The translations under genes and the position numbers were made by a program. From Ascochyta rabiei (taxonomy: Eukaryota; Ascomycota; Dothideomycetes; Pleosporales; Didymellaceae), in NCBI RefSeq assembly GCF_004011695.2, contig NC_082422.1, positions 62,001-126,000 of the forward strand: a stretch of 64,000 nucleotides of DNA, given 5' to 3'. How positions within the stretch are numbered: position 1 is the stretch's first letter; each line of letters opens with the position of its first letter. This document shows positions 46,124 through 57,085 of the stretch, one piece after another. Below the pieces are notes generated by a model. The model was not told the DNA's origin. It ran no database searches and saw only the letters and a list, made by a program, of their open reading frames with translations.

Positions 46124-48105
46124 TCAGACACTGTCCTCGTCTAGCTCGTTGTGCAACTGCCGCTGCATCCTGAATTTACTGGATCCTTCAAAGTCCGTCA
46201 CAGCTGAAAGATTTATGACCGAATCATCCCTGAAGAACGGCCGTGTCTCTCTTACGGGCGTGTTGCTCGTTGCAAGTAATTTGGTCGCCGCTCGAAGTGC
46301 GGTTTCGTTAATCAACCGCGAAATGCTCGCGACAACTTCAACAGTATCTTCGACTGTTGCATCGCGCTCGTAGTAACCAATATTGTCGATGATACATACA
46401 ACTGTCACATCTTCAGCGATCTGATGCATCAACCAAGAAAACAGCCGTAGTAGAGCGGCAATATCTCCTTGTTGTACGCTCTCCAAGTGTACGTGGCGTT
46501 GGACGGAATTAGTGTTGAACGGTTGCCGACAGAGGAGCTGAGCAATAAAACTTCTGAGAAGCACAGTTCCGCCGTAATTGGTGTCTTCGTCATCGTGCAG
46601 GCCACAGAAGAAGACAAGCGGACAAAGGCTTTGCCTCTGTCTGAGTGCCTGGAACACTGTTGAACAGAAGGCCGACGAAGCTGTTACTCCGCCTACAGCT
46701 CTGCAACTATCTTGCAAAAGCAGAGTATCCGAGTGGGGATTTACGATCCAACGTTTGAAGCGGTTCATATTGACGACCTGCTCGAATCGACCGTGGTCGA
46801 CTGAGGATATGCTCTCTCGTTTGAGCTCAACGGTTTCAATATCGACGGTCTCGATTTCTGATACGTCCATAAGTTTCCAAAGAATCTCTGGAGATATCGG
46901 AGGCGTAAAGCTGTGCGATACGCCCATGGTGGATACTAACACCGGCGTTACGGCTCGTTGCACTTTTTGCTCCAGCAGCTCCTGCCTCCTTCTCAGTTCA
47001 GTATTCTCTTTCCTTGCTTTGTCGGCTTCGTCGAGTAAGTGGAAGATGTTGTTCAACATCACCACACCACTCTCTTGACTTTCCTTCACTTGTACAACCA
47101 TATTCTCAATGTTGGAAACGCTGGTGTAAGTTGTTCTTGTCTCCTCCAGCAACACTTTCCCTACTTTGTCTACCCTTGCATCGTCCTGGCGTGAGCGGAA
47201 CATATGAGAGTTTTTTCCCTGATGTGATAGCTTTTCGCTCATGATTTTGATGTTCTGAAGGCCCTGAAGAATCTTCTCTTGATATTCGTCGCCTTGAAAC
47301 AAGGCTGAACTCATTTTTCTCACAATGCCTTTCTTGTAAAAGCCAATGACTTTTTCCACGGTGTCTAACATAGTAGCTACCAGCCCAATTCCAGCATCCC
47401 TGACGTTAGTATCTTTTGGGAACATGCTGAAGACAAAGTCAATCTCGGTAAAGGTCTCCTCAAGGCCGTCAAATCCAACCAAGATCTCTTTTCGCACATT
47501 CGCTGCGTTTCGAATAGCCTGGGTTGTTGTTAGTAGTGCAATCATAATGAGAGGAGGCAGCCTCTTACCTCCAAAAGGCTCTGCACGACATTCACAACGG
47601 GGGAGGTCACTTCCACGTTGGGGACCCACTTCCACCCCTGTACAGCGAGCTGGCTATTGTCGGCGACTACACGTCGCGATTTTCTTATCCATCCTCTCAC
47701 ACCAGTCGCTTGAATGTAGGCATCCTGGGCAGTTTGGAGACAGATTTGTACTTCGCCCCAGCTGTTTGCATCCCTAATCTTAATTTTGGAGTCTTTGAGC
47801 TCTTTTGGCTCAGCACTTTGCTTTACGAAAGCTACCATCGCAGATTCAAATATGTCGTTCCAGAATGGCATGGCGTCGATGTTCGACTGAATAGCCGTCC
47901 CAGAGGGCGCGCAAGTCTGCATCTTGTCCTGTATAGGAGCGCAGACGTAGCTCCTGGAACTTACATCAAATTGTGCTGAAGGTCCCTGGAATGCTTGATG
48001 GTATCGTGGAAGACGGTTCTTAATGAAGTCGACCGCAATCGGGCGACGAAGAAGAGAGGCGTCAACAGAGCCAGAATCCCTCGCTTTGTGCTTCTCTGGT
48101 TCCAT
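46124..48105 (-). CDS. Fungal NLR/STAND-like protein, DUF7708 with degenerate NACHT-like part
   Basis: Two exons, 48105-47569 and 47518-46124 (50-bp intron with CTACTAAC branch), 643 residues. The N-terminal part (about 60-330) fits the fungal DUF7708 pattern: W-N-D-I-F, a SWGEVQICLQTAQDAY helix, the GVRGWIRKSRRVVADNS segment, the WKWVPNVEVTSPVVNVVQSLLEA helix and a coiled-coil-like stretch (KARKENTELRRRQELLEQ). The C-terminal part (about 425-640) is the NACHT-like module seen in this family: FKRWIVNPHSDTLLLQD, FFCGLH, LLRSFIAQLL and a Walker-B-like VVCIIDNI. A proper Walker A (GxxxxGKS/T) is absent at the expected place. Such proteins are candidate heterokaryon-incompatibility or innate-immunity factors; no specific function is known. 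A start at 48207 would add 34 residues. It is divergent from the AAA gene, 453 bp away. Confidence 0.75.
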
Positions 48106-48558
48106 CAGTTGCCAGTATCCGGCTTTCGAAAGGTAGAGCCTATGGCTGCACTTTTGAGACCGTATATCCGCACACCGAGCCGGCTGGCCTCGCTTACTAT
48201 ATGTCAACTATCAATCTAGTTATACTGCATGCATCAGCTCAAGGCATCTGCCAGCACACCATGCATACAACCCAGCATATTGGACAAGGTTGCGCTGCAG
48301 TGTAGTGGTTGGGTAGGCTGCAATTCTATTCGACCCGTACACTGCACTGCGGTCAGCTTTAGCGCCCGGCTGTGCATGGCTTTCTCAGGACGGTATTATT
48401 GGTCGTGTGGATAGCATCCCTGCTTCTACTCCTGCGCGCTGATACGGACCAAATTCGAGGGGAAAACAGTATAAGACTAGTGCGACGATGCAGCTTTGCT
48501 TGTGCTCAGCAGGCTTATCTGTCTAAAGCTCCCAAACACAGCCACCTTCAGCGCAAAA
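48106..48558. promoter_or_regulatory. Shared promoter region of NLR-like and AAA genes
   Basis: 453 bp between divergent start codons. I see no specific element. If either longer in-frame start is used (48207 on the minus strand, 48496 on the plus strand), the region shrinks. Confidence 0.4.
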
Positions 48559-51500
48559 ATGAGCGGGACGCACCCCAAAGTGTCTGTTCAGACGGAGAGT
48601 GCGCAACAAGTGGATGCAGATGGGACTGAAAATACCGAACAACACCCCTCGGACCCGGGCGTAGCGGACGGTCTTAACGAGCAAGACCCTTCAAATGTCG
48701 ACTTGTCTGCGGTACTTCGCGAAGTGGAAGAGTTACGCCAGAAAGTTGCTGAACTGGAGGATGCGACCGTCGAACACGCTAAAATCCTTGAAGAGAGTAC
48801 AGATGGGGAGATATCCGACTCTGACTTCGAATTCGAGTCTGACGGTCGGTGCGAGCCGCCGTTCTCGGGGAACCCGTGGAAGAAGTGGAAACTCCGTCGT
48901 AATGTTGCAAAGGGCATTGTCCGCAAAGTTGACCACATGCAACGAAGGCGTAAACGAAAGAAAAACGAGGTCGAGGCCTCCGATGGCGAAAGCGAGGATT
49001 CTGCTGCTCTGACCGTGCCAAAAAGGACGCCTCTTATCAGCCGATTGCACTGGAATGAATTTTCGATCCTGGGGCCCATTGCTACCTCTAACCGGGCTGT
49101 ATTGGAAGTACTTGTTGGAATATCTGGTGTTGAGTTTCCAGCCCCCAAAGCGCAGTTGTCCAAAATCACAGTCACGAACTCTGCTTCGTTGCCGATCTTT
49201 GTCAGACCAGAGGCCCTACCAGAGCGCATTCGCATCAACTCCAATCTCCTGCTCATGATCCTTGGACAAGTGCATGCTTCAGGATTTTCATTCGAGGGTG
49301 TGTGCCCTGTTGTCATGGTCAGGCCTTTCAAATTGATTTTTTATCATCGGCACGGTATTCAGAAACAGTATCAGCATTTGGTCGACACGCACATGTCGAA
49401 GTCACCAGATAAAGATGTGCCTCGACAAAACATTATAGGGCTGACTTCACCGACACCGCCAATCACTGATAGTGCCATGGACGCTACGTTAGATAGTCAA
49501 AGTACCGCAGGCTCAGATACGATCAGCCCAGATAAGGTACAGGATAAGGAAGGTACAAGGTCCAGTACAGTCTTCAGGCTCCCAGGAGATGCCCTAGGGT
49601 CCAAACTCGCACTGGAACACATGCGACCCTTGATAGAGTTTCTTGACCACTATCTATTACCGCGTCTATCATTCCTCGAAAGCGCAGAGTGTAAGAAGGT
49701 GACGTTTCCGGATCTCTGGCTTTTATTTGAGCCCGGTGGTGAAGTCATTGATTCCGATGGTGATCAGGCATATCGTATCCACAAAGTCACCACTGCAAAA
49801 CACAGAGCCGTTCCTTCCTGGAGTGGAATTGATGCATGGACACCTGCGCCACCGCCAAGAAGAGGAGGCCATGAGAGCGTGGAAATCTCAGACATCGTGC
49901 GTCCGTCACAGAATCAACGTGAAGGAGATGACAAACCGATCAAGCTACACTGCGTTTATATTGACTCAGATGGTTTCAGCATAGGTCCCGTCACTATGGT
50001 TTTCGAAATCAGAGCATTTGCGGGCGAAAAACTGGTTACCGACCTGCCAGTGTATCCCTTGCGGTTCCGCACAACCCCACTCCAGAAGGATGCCAGAGGA
50101 GTCTCTGCAACAGCCAGAGATCATATCAAAGTACGTGAGGAGCTGATCGAAAGAGGTAAAAAGTTTGTTCAAGTAGGCTTGACCCGTCATGTGTATTACG
50201 CTGGCCCCACTTTTGACCGCGAGATGGTTGATGGACAAGTGGTCCTCGACAACTATCAGATGTTTGGCATTGACAAGGTCAAACAAGCTCCTATACTGGA
50301 CAGATGGGTAGACATCTCAGAGCCTGCGGTGGAGTCAGAATCGGTGGCATGTTTCGGACTTTGCTGCCGTTTCGATATAGTCTGGAGTGAACAAGACATC
50401 GACAAGAGGCGCGAAAATGACTTTTTGCGGACTCTTCTCCCTCCAGAACGCGAGGGACAGCCTTCATTGGCCACCTTGGAACGCCCGGTTGCCGATCTCA
50501 ACAATAAGCGAGACACGACGGCGCTCACCGACGATGAGTATTTGATCATGTCCAACCGAGTCTACGGTTTCGTGTTACGAACTAGACAATGGGCCGAGTT
50601 AGACCTCAGACATGTCACCGAGGTGAATTACAGGCGGGACCGGCCTGAGACCACCTTAGCGCCCGGCGACAAAACAGCTACACACACTGCTTTCGACGAC
50701 TTGGTACTTCCTCCAGGCCACAGAGATGTTATACTTTCCTTGGTGGCACAACATTTCCGAGACGAAGAGCACCATGAAGTCGACATCTTCAGAGGTAAAG
50801 GTAAAGGGCTCATCCTACTCCTACATGGAGCTCCAGGTGTTGGGAAGACCAGCACAGCTGAAGGTGTCGCTGAGGCTTTTCGCAAACCTCTGCTCCAAAT
50901 AACGTGTGGTAAGTCCTCCAGATATACTTTACGACTTTCAATCCGCTAACAATCAGCGCAGGCGATCTTGGCTCCACAGCAAAAGAAGTGGAAATAGCCT
51001 TGGAACGAAACTTTGCACTGGCCAGTCGATGGGACTGTGTGCTTCTTCTCGATGAAGCAGACGTCTTCTTAGCTTCCAGATCTCGCGCTGTCAGTGGTGC
51101 AGATTTTAACAGAAATGCTCTGGTCGCTGGTAAGAACCCTGAAGTACAATCTGGGAAGGTCGCTAACCGTCCACAGTCTTCTTGCGGGTACTCGAGTACT
51201 ACACTGGTATCCTCTTCTTGACAACCAATCGGATAGGTGATTTTGATGAAGCTTTCGCCTCGCGGATACACGTGAGTCTCGAGTATCCACCGCTAGATCG
51301 GATGTCAACCGAAAAGATCTTGGCGCTCAACATTCGTTTGATCAAAGACCGTTTCAAGAAGAACGAACGTACTCTCAAAATTGATGAGCTGAACATTGGA
51401 TTCAGATTTTTGGAGTACTGGCAGACGTACGAGAAAGCTAGACTGAATGGCAGGCAGATCCGGAATGCTTGCCAAACAGCTCTCGCCCTTGCAGAGTTCG

Positions 51501-52093
51501 AGGCGCAAGGTGGCAGCCACGAAGCAGTCCTTGCACCCAACGCTACCGTCAGCCTCCAGTCAAAGCATTTCGACACTGTGTTGAAAGCTTATCGTGACTT
51601 CAACAAATACCTGAAAGACATATACGGGACTTCCTCTGAGGAGCACGCTGGGGAGCTTGGTCTGAGAGCACGGGACAAAACACCAAAGAAGGTGAACACC
51701 GGTCGCTCTCCTGCACCAGACAGGAGCCCATCTGCAGGTGGCTTTCCTGGAGCTCACCTCTACCACCAACCCCATCCGACACAGAGCCATCTAGCTCAAT
51801 CACATCCTCCCCAGATGTACCAAGCATTGCCTCAGCAGCAGAGCTACCTATTTCCAGTTTCGGGGCAGCAAAACTTTTCGGTACCGGTGCAAGACCCACA
51901 CGCCTCCTTAGCAAATTACCAAAGCACAGCCCTTCGCAGTGACGATACGTCATTGCCAGGATTCGACCATGGGACACGTCAGTCCGAACCTGACGCAGGT
52001 GCCGGCCATGACCCTCAGTACCAGATGCAATCGTTCGGCTTGAGTCATGGACAGCCATATTTCCAGCCAATCCCAGGCAATCCACGACAATAG
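48559..52093 (+). CDS. DUF7025-containing AAA ATPase
   Basis: Three exons, 48559-50908, 50962-51129 and 51177-52093, 1144 residues; introns are 53 and 47 bp. Start chosen at an ATG in a strong AAAATG context; an in-frame ATG 63 bp upstream is possible. N-terminal: acidic disordered part, short coiled coil (REVEELRQKVAELED), then a basic patch (MQRRRKRKKNE), perhaps a nuclear signal. Middle (about 300-560): DUF7025-type region (LHCVYIDSDGFSIGP, YPLRFRTTPL, KFVQVGLTRHVYYAG). Then a AAA module: Walker A GAPGVGKT at about 757-764, Walker B VLLLDEADVFL at about 810-820, sensor-1-like FLTTNR, and SRIHVSLEYPP. The tail after about 1000 is P/Q/S/H-rich. The family is common in filamentous fungi but lacks a known role; membrane or protein remodelling is only a guess. 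Confidence 0.88.
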
Positions 52094-52248
52094 GTGCTCT
52101 ACGTCTATTCGTTTTTCATAGATATCATGTTGATCGATCACAGAGTTCCACTGGCAAAAGCGATATCCACATATCACGTAGCTCTAGAGTAGAGACATGC
52201 TAGACGGAATTTTGAGCATGCTCGTCATTTCTTAGTATCAATGTGCTT

Positions 52249-53329
52249 TCAAGCTTTCGGTACTTCGTCAGCCCAGGGGATACTCGACTGCGCGCCCGCT
52301 TTCTGGACTGTCATGGAAGCAGCACGATTAGCGTGCGCAATCGCTGCATCGAGATCAAAGTCAGAGCCTCGCGAGATCGATTTGGAATGAGCCACAGCGA
52401 CAGTGTAAGCACCAGCAAATGTGTCACCAGCTGCCGTTGTATCAACAACCTTGACTTTGCGTGCTGGGACTATTCGGCCGTTCTTGGATTCGGCTTGTTG
52501 CTTAGCGGTCTGGTAGAATACGCCCTGGTAGAATCGTTAGTGGGCGAGTCAACATTTACCTGAGCCTGAACTTACTTCGCCGCCAAGAGTGATGATGACA
52601 TTCTTCACGCCGCGTGAGATGAAGACAGCAGCGACCTCGTCCCATGACGTTGGGCTCTCGATACCAGAGAGGATTGCAGCCTCAGTTTCGTTGACGATCA
52701 GGTGACCGAGTCCCTCGTACGCTTCTGCTGGTAGGGTGATGGCCGGGGCAGGGTTGATGATTGTTTCAACACCCTTCTTGCGGGCTGCCTTCATGTTGTG
52801 TAGTACCTAGAGTTGCTCAGTCAGGCAAATATTATCTGCGCAGTGTGTTGTTACGTACAACATCCATGGGAAGCTCAAGTTGGAACAAAGCAACACTCGC
52901 GTCTTCATCCACAAGGTCCTTGGCTTCTACATCGTAGTTCGCACCAGGGCAGAACATAATCCTGTTCTCACCAGTGCCAGTCTCTACCACGATGACAGCA
53001 ACTCCCGTCTTCTTTCCCTTCAGAATCTTGACCCCGTCTGTCTTCAATCCGTCCTTCTGCAGGCTCTTCAAGAAACCCTCATGAAACTCGTCATTGCCGA
53101 CAGCGCCAACCATGCGGACCTCGACATCAGATGCCTTGCCCTCAGAAGCTTGTTGCTGCGTCCGAGACAGACGAGCACACGCGACAGCCTGATTAGCGCC
53201 TTTTCCTCCATAACCGATGTCGAACGATTCCGAGGTCAATGTCTCTCCCGCCACCGGCACGCGAGAGGTGCGAGTGACAAGATCGACGTTGAGCGATCCG
53301 ATGACCGAAATGACTGCTTTCGAACTCAT
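52249..53329 (-). CDS. RBK1: Ribokinase
   Basis: Three exons, 53329-52859, 52806-52576 and 52524-52249, 325 residues; introns are 52 and 51 bp, both phase 0, with CTGAC/CTAAC branches. It phosphorylates D-ribose at O5 so it can enter the pentose phosphate pathway or nucleotide synthesis; cytosolic PfkB-family sugar kinase. Seen: ISVIGSLNVDLV start, the PfkB signature with GYGGKGANQAVACARL, ligand-binding GAVGNDEFHEGF, FCPGAN, NPAPA, LIVNETEA and the second signature DTTAAGDTFAGAY, whose Asp is the catalytic base. Stop 52249 is convergent with the AAA gene, 155 bp apart. Confidence 0.95.
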
Positions 53330-53696
53330 TTTGATATTGTGGGGAAGGATGGCGGAGGTGGGATGAAGCCTTCAAATTGGGGTTGGCACTAGGCCCAAAA
53401 CGATGGCGCATCCGACAGCTCGGGTAATCGCGCGTCAACCTCATAATAACCGTGCATGGATGAGCGCGACGACAGACTGGTATGTTAAATGCTCAGAGAA
53501 GACGCTCGTTACCAAAAAGAAAATGACATCTATGAGACTGACAGGCTGATAACACATGACATCGATCAGGTTGATTACCGCCCAGTAAGATGTTCAAATT
53601 CATCCATGGCTAACCGGAAACACCACAACCACGTCCTCCACCGCAGTGCACAACAACTTTAGCCTTTGGCAAGTGCACTCGTCATATCTGATCCGC
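53330..53696. other. Intergenic region
   Basis: No gene seen. Contains the ribokinase promoter. Confidence 0.45.
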
Positions 53697-53939
53697 TCAC
53701 TTCTTCACCTCAACGACACTCGTTTGGTAGTTCGCTCCAGCACTCCCTGGCCCACCCTTCACGCCAACAGCGACCTGGATCTCGAATCCCCATCGCTTCG
53801 CGCGTTCTTCGGCCAGATTCGCGGCTTCTTGCTCCAGCTCAGATGCTGCTGTTGCTAGCCTGACACCGACTGCGGTCAACTCGTTGCCCAGTTTTGCGAG
53901 CTCGGCTGCGAGAGCGAGGAGGTTGTCGGGTGTTGTCAT
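53697..53939 (-). CDS. Small hypothetical protein, coiled-coil
   Basis: 80 residues, no intron, starting MTTPDNLLALAAELAKLG. The first two thirds are a strong amphipathic helix with heptad-like spacing of L/A and E/K (LATAASELEQEAANLAEERAKR), and the end is glycine-rich and beta-like. There is no signal peptide or recognised domain. Composition and codon use resemble the neighbouring genes, and the ATG has an adequate context. Evidence of expression or conservation is needed, so I list it as probable only. Confidence 0.45.
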   Translation of the reverse strand: MTTPDNLLALAAELAKLGNELTAVGVRLATAASELEQEAANLAEERAKRWGFEIQVAVGVKGGPGSAGANYQTSVVEVKK

Positions 53940-54810
53940 GACACCTGACAGTAGATTTAAGCAACGACGAATCGAATCAGAGCGGGCTCAAGGTGTGGTG
54001 TTGCTTGAGAGGTGAGTGTAACGATGATCTCGAAAAAGCTCACAGTCGTGTAGGCGGGTCAGTCAATCCCGGCTCGAGGGGAGAAGTAGGTACTTGGCTC
54101 TGCGTGATACGAAAAATTCGATTCGATGAGCATTGTAAATAGGTTGCACGCATGGAGTGTAAGTTTCTGTCCTGTTGAATTCTGTTTTCTGACAACGCAT
54201 CGTCAAACGTGGAGGGTGAAGTCGACAAACACAGGTTCATAAACTCGACAAGATTGCAAAATGCTAGCCAGTCCTGCTTCACACACGCTGATTGTCGTTT
54301 GAGATCTTTCCATTCGCCACATGAAATGTGGCAATCCGGCTGGTTGGGTCCACCTACCTGGACGAGTGAAGATGCTTCATATTTTCGCAAGTAGATTCCC
54401 GCATTACAATCGCAGTGTTTGTTTTGGAGGCCAGCCTGGTATCAAGACCTCAATTGATGTCTATTCTTTGGAGTACGCAACGACAGAGACACGAAAAATC
54501 TGCACAAAAGCCCACAAGCTCTACGAGACATCCGCACAAGCCACACGGCAAAATACAAGCAACAGATCTGCTGACACTGCCATGCCCACACCAACACCCG
54601 TGGATCCTCAGGAACCATCGAGCATCGAGAAGAAACCGCCACTGTCGAAGCCCTCGCAGCTTGCAAAGTCAGGAACCAATTCCACAACAACGACAACCAC
54701 AAAAAAGAAAAGCCCAGCGCCCTACACCACAACCTCAAAAGCAACATGGCACTCACACCCCGTACCAGAAACAACGCCCGCCCGCCCATCCCCAAATCAA
54801 TCCCAGCACA
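53940..54810. other. Intergenic region, no convincing gene
   Basis: A plus-strand frame (54582-54950) with P/T/S/K-rich low complexity exists but overlaps a better minus-strand candidate and has no domain. Confidence 0.4.
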
Positions 54811-55074
54811 TCACTCCCTCCCCCTCCGCTCCACTCCTCCACCCTCCCCACCAAACCCCCCAATCTCCTCATCATCTCTACCCATGCTCTCGATCCGGCG
54901 TCGTACTTCCGCGGCTCTCAATTGAATATCATCCCGCACCTTCTCCCTAGCACTAGCGTCACGCACCGGGTCGAGGCGCTGTGAAGGGGTGTGGACATGG
55001 ACAGATGCCATGCCGTGCAGGGTGATGGGGTGCATGTAGCCGCGGATTGGGAGGTGCGTTTGGGGGAAGCTCAT
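54811..55074 (-). CDS. Small hypothetical protein
   Basis: 87 residues starting MSFPQTHLPIRGYMHP. It has a charged central helix (REKVRDDIQLRAAEVRRRIE) and a glycine/glutamate-rich end. No known domain. It could be a real small gene or a GC-driven frame; the ordered helix and the absence of repeats are in its favour. Confidence 0.35.
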   Translation of the reverse strand: MSFPQTHLPIRGYMHPITLHGMASVHVHTPSQRLDPVRDASAREKVRDDIQLRAAEVRRRIESMGRDDEEIGGFGGEGGGVERRGRE

Positions 55075-55150
55075 TTTGGGGGATGAGTGTGGAGCCGTGG
55101 TGGGGAGGGAAGAGGAGGGGTTGTATGGGGTTGGGAAACGCGGTGCTGTG

Positions 55151-55154
<4 letters not shown>

Positions 55155-55230
<76 letters not shown>
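55155..55230. repeat. GT microsatellite, 38 units
   Basis: An uninterrupted run of GT dinucleotides, followed by two GATT-type interruptions (GTGATTGTGTGATT). It lies 150 bp from the stop of the phytanoyl-CoA dioxygenase-like gene and near the start of the small minus-strand frame. Confidence 0.97.
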
Positions 55231-55232
<2 letters not shown>

Positions 55233-55379
55233 TTGTGTGATTGTGTGTCTCGCGACCGAGAAAAATTCACTGGTAGTGTGTTTTGAGTATCGAGCAGCGC
55301 TCCTGTCTGGGGTGACGCGATATCGAGTGGAAGTCGTGTGACTGGTGTGTTGATCGTATTTTGATTTCCAGGGAAGGAG

Positions 55380-56618
55380 TCAAGCGTTTGAGTCCTCTGC
55401 TAGCTTCCTCAGCTCGCTCAGCACGGCTTCCCTGTCCCATTCCTCCTTGAGGCCCTGGAGTAGCACATCCTGCTCGCTCTTCGGAGCCATGCCCGCCGTC
55501 TCCGGCACCCTCCTATCCAAGTTCGTCGGGAACGGATACCCCTCCGCGACGCTCCCCAAAAACGCCCTGACCTCGGCACTCAATCCCTCGTTTTGATATC
55601 GATCCTGTAAATCATCCCACGTCCTCTGCACCAACGGCAGCGTATCGATCATCTCCATCGGCTTGCCAAACGCACTCGAGATCTGCAGCAAGTTGGCCGA
55701 GCGCTGGATATCCGCCGACGTGTTGGCGCCGGCAGCGTGGAAGAGCGCCGGGTTGAAGAACAGTCCATCGCCCTTGTCAAGCGCGACACTGACGTATTTT
55801 TCCAAGAAGAAGTCCTGGAACGCCTTCAGTCGATACGCCATGTACCCTGCCTCGAACCTCTGGCTGAAGGGCAGCAGGCGCGTCGGGCCGGATTCTAGCG
55901 GCATGTCGCTGTGTGCTACCGCACCTTGGAGGGTCAGGAACTGGCTGGCGATTTGCAGCGCCTTGGGGAACTTCTCGCACGACGCTGCACTTTGAAAGCC
56001 GATGTGGTAGTCGCGGTGGCTGATCTGCGCTGAGCCGCCGGGTCGGACGATGTTGACCTGCGCCGTGAGTCTGTGGTGGGGACCTAGCCAGGCTGAGCAG
56101 ATGAGCGGTAGCCAAGGGTTGGAGTAGTACTCGACAAAGGATGAAGGGTCGGCGAGGCAGTGTTTGGAGAAGGAGTTCCAGATGCGTGAGTTTGAGCCCG
56201 AGGTTGCGAAATGGTCGCCTTTCTTGCCCGATCGCTGCGCCTCTTGTTCGATGATTGTCGAGTAGACATTATTCACCTTGTCGATCAGGCCGAGGTTGGT
56301 GAACAGGTGTTTTGTCGCGAAGACACCCGGGCCGTGCAGGAGGATGTGGTACCATTCATCTTGCAGAGCGGAGAGCTGTTCTACAGACAGGGAAGCGTAG
56401 TCAGGAAGCTTGTAGATCGGAATGCTGTTGATGGTGTCACTCGCAAGTGGATAGTTGATCGTAACGGACTCCGTCGTCAGTTTCTTGAATTCTTCCAATG
56501 ATGGCGGCTTGCTGGTCCTGAAGATTCGAGACTCAATCTGGGGAGCAGGTGTGTGGCCATTGTTCGCACCGTTTGGCACGAAGGTTCCATTTGTCGAGAT
56601 CTCCATAACGTCGTACAA
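55380..56618 (-). CDS. Phytanoyl-CoA dioxygenase (PhyH) family protein
   Basis: Single exon, 412 residues. Fe(II)/2-oxoglutarate oxygenases of the PhyH family use H-x-D...H to bind iron; here these are H201, D203 (SHRDYH) and H294 (ALFHAAG), with R306 as a likely 2-oxoglutarate ligand. Other core segments are WLPLICSAWLGP, the VNIVRPGGSAQ strand and GDGLFFNPALFH. It is larger than classic PhyH (about 300-340) because of an N-terminal 90 residues. The substrate is unknown; fungal members hydroxylate secondary metabolites or lipids. An alternative start MEIS lies 4 codons in. It has no close neighbour on the same strand. Confidence 0.88.
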   Translation of the reverse strand: MYDVMEISTNGTFVPNGANNGHTPAPQIESRIFRTSKPPSLEEFKKLTTESVTINYPLASDTINSIPIYKLPDYASLSVEQLSALQDEWYHILLHGPGVFATKHLFTNLGLIDKVNNVYSTIIEQEAQRSGKKGDHFATSGSNSRIWNSFSKHCLADPSSFVEYYSNPWLPLICSAWLGPHHRLTAQVNIVRPGGSAQISHRDYHIGFQSAASCEKFPKALQIASQFLTLQGAVAHSDMPLESGPTRLLPFSQRFEAGYMAYRLKAFQDFFLEKYVSVALDKGDGLFFNPALFHAAGANTSADIQRSANLLQISSAFGKPMEMIDTLPLVQRTWDDLQDRYQNEGLSAEVRAFLGSVAEGYPFPTNLDRRVPETAGMAPKSEQDVLLQGLKEEWDREAVLSELRKLAEDSNA

Positions 56619-57085
56619 GAAGTGCGACGTGCTGCCACGATCCCGTCGTGTCTTATTTCGATTGTTTCCTTTAACATCGAATATCGCAACTCAAAAGGCA
56701 ATTCCGACCGCTGAGATGATCGGGCGTTCTAACCAATTCCAGCACCAAAATGGAACACAACACCCAAGTTTAGAGTGCTAGCAGAACACTAGCACTGCTT
56801 CCCCGCAAGTTCGGTCAATTGCTGAGTAAGTGCATACGCACCACTGGCAAGTGCGAGCTTGTTTAGACGTCATGTCCAGTCGGAGGGCTTCTCGCAGTCA
56901 GAGTGGGGTCGGGTCGCCCGGCTTCTGCGGGGTCTTGGCTCATAAAGCCGGACTCTACCGCCAACAGCATTGTCGCGACACGACTTCTCGGCATTCGAGA
57001 TCTGGAAGCCTCCCAAGCCGTTAGCAAGATAGCCATGGCTTCACTGCGGTATAAGGTGATGCCAGGCAGAGCTCTCAGAGTCAGT
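56619..57085. other. Intergenic region
   Basis: Contains the promoter of the PhyH-family gene and the 3' flank of the pseudokinase region. No gene seen. Confidence 0.45.

Noticed and set aside
54321..54950. P/T-rich plus-strand frame of 209 codons
   Set aside because: Low-complexity, no domain, and it overlaps a more ordered minus-strand candidate. An internal start at 54582 cannot be excluded.
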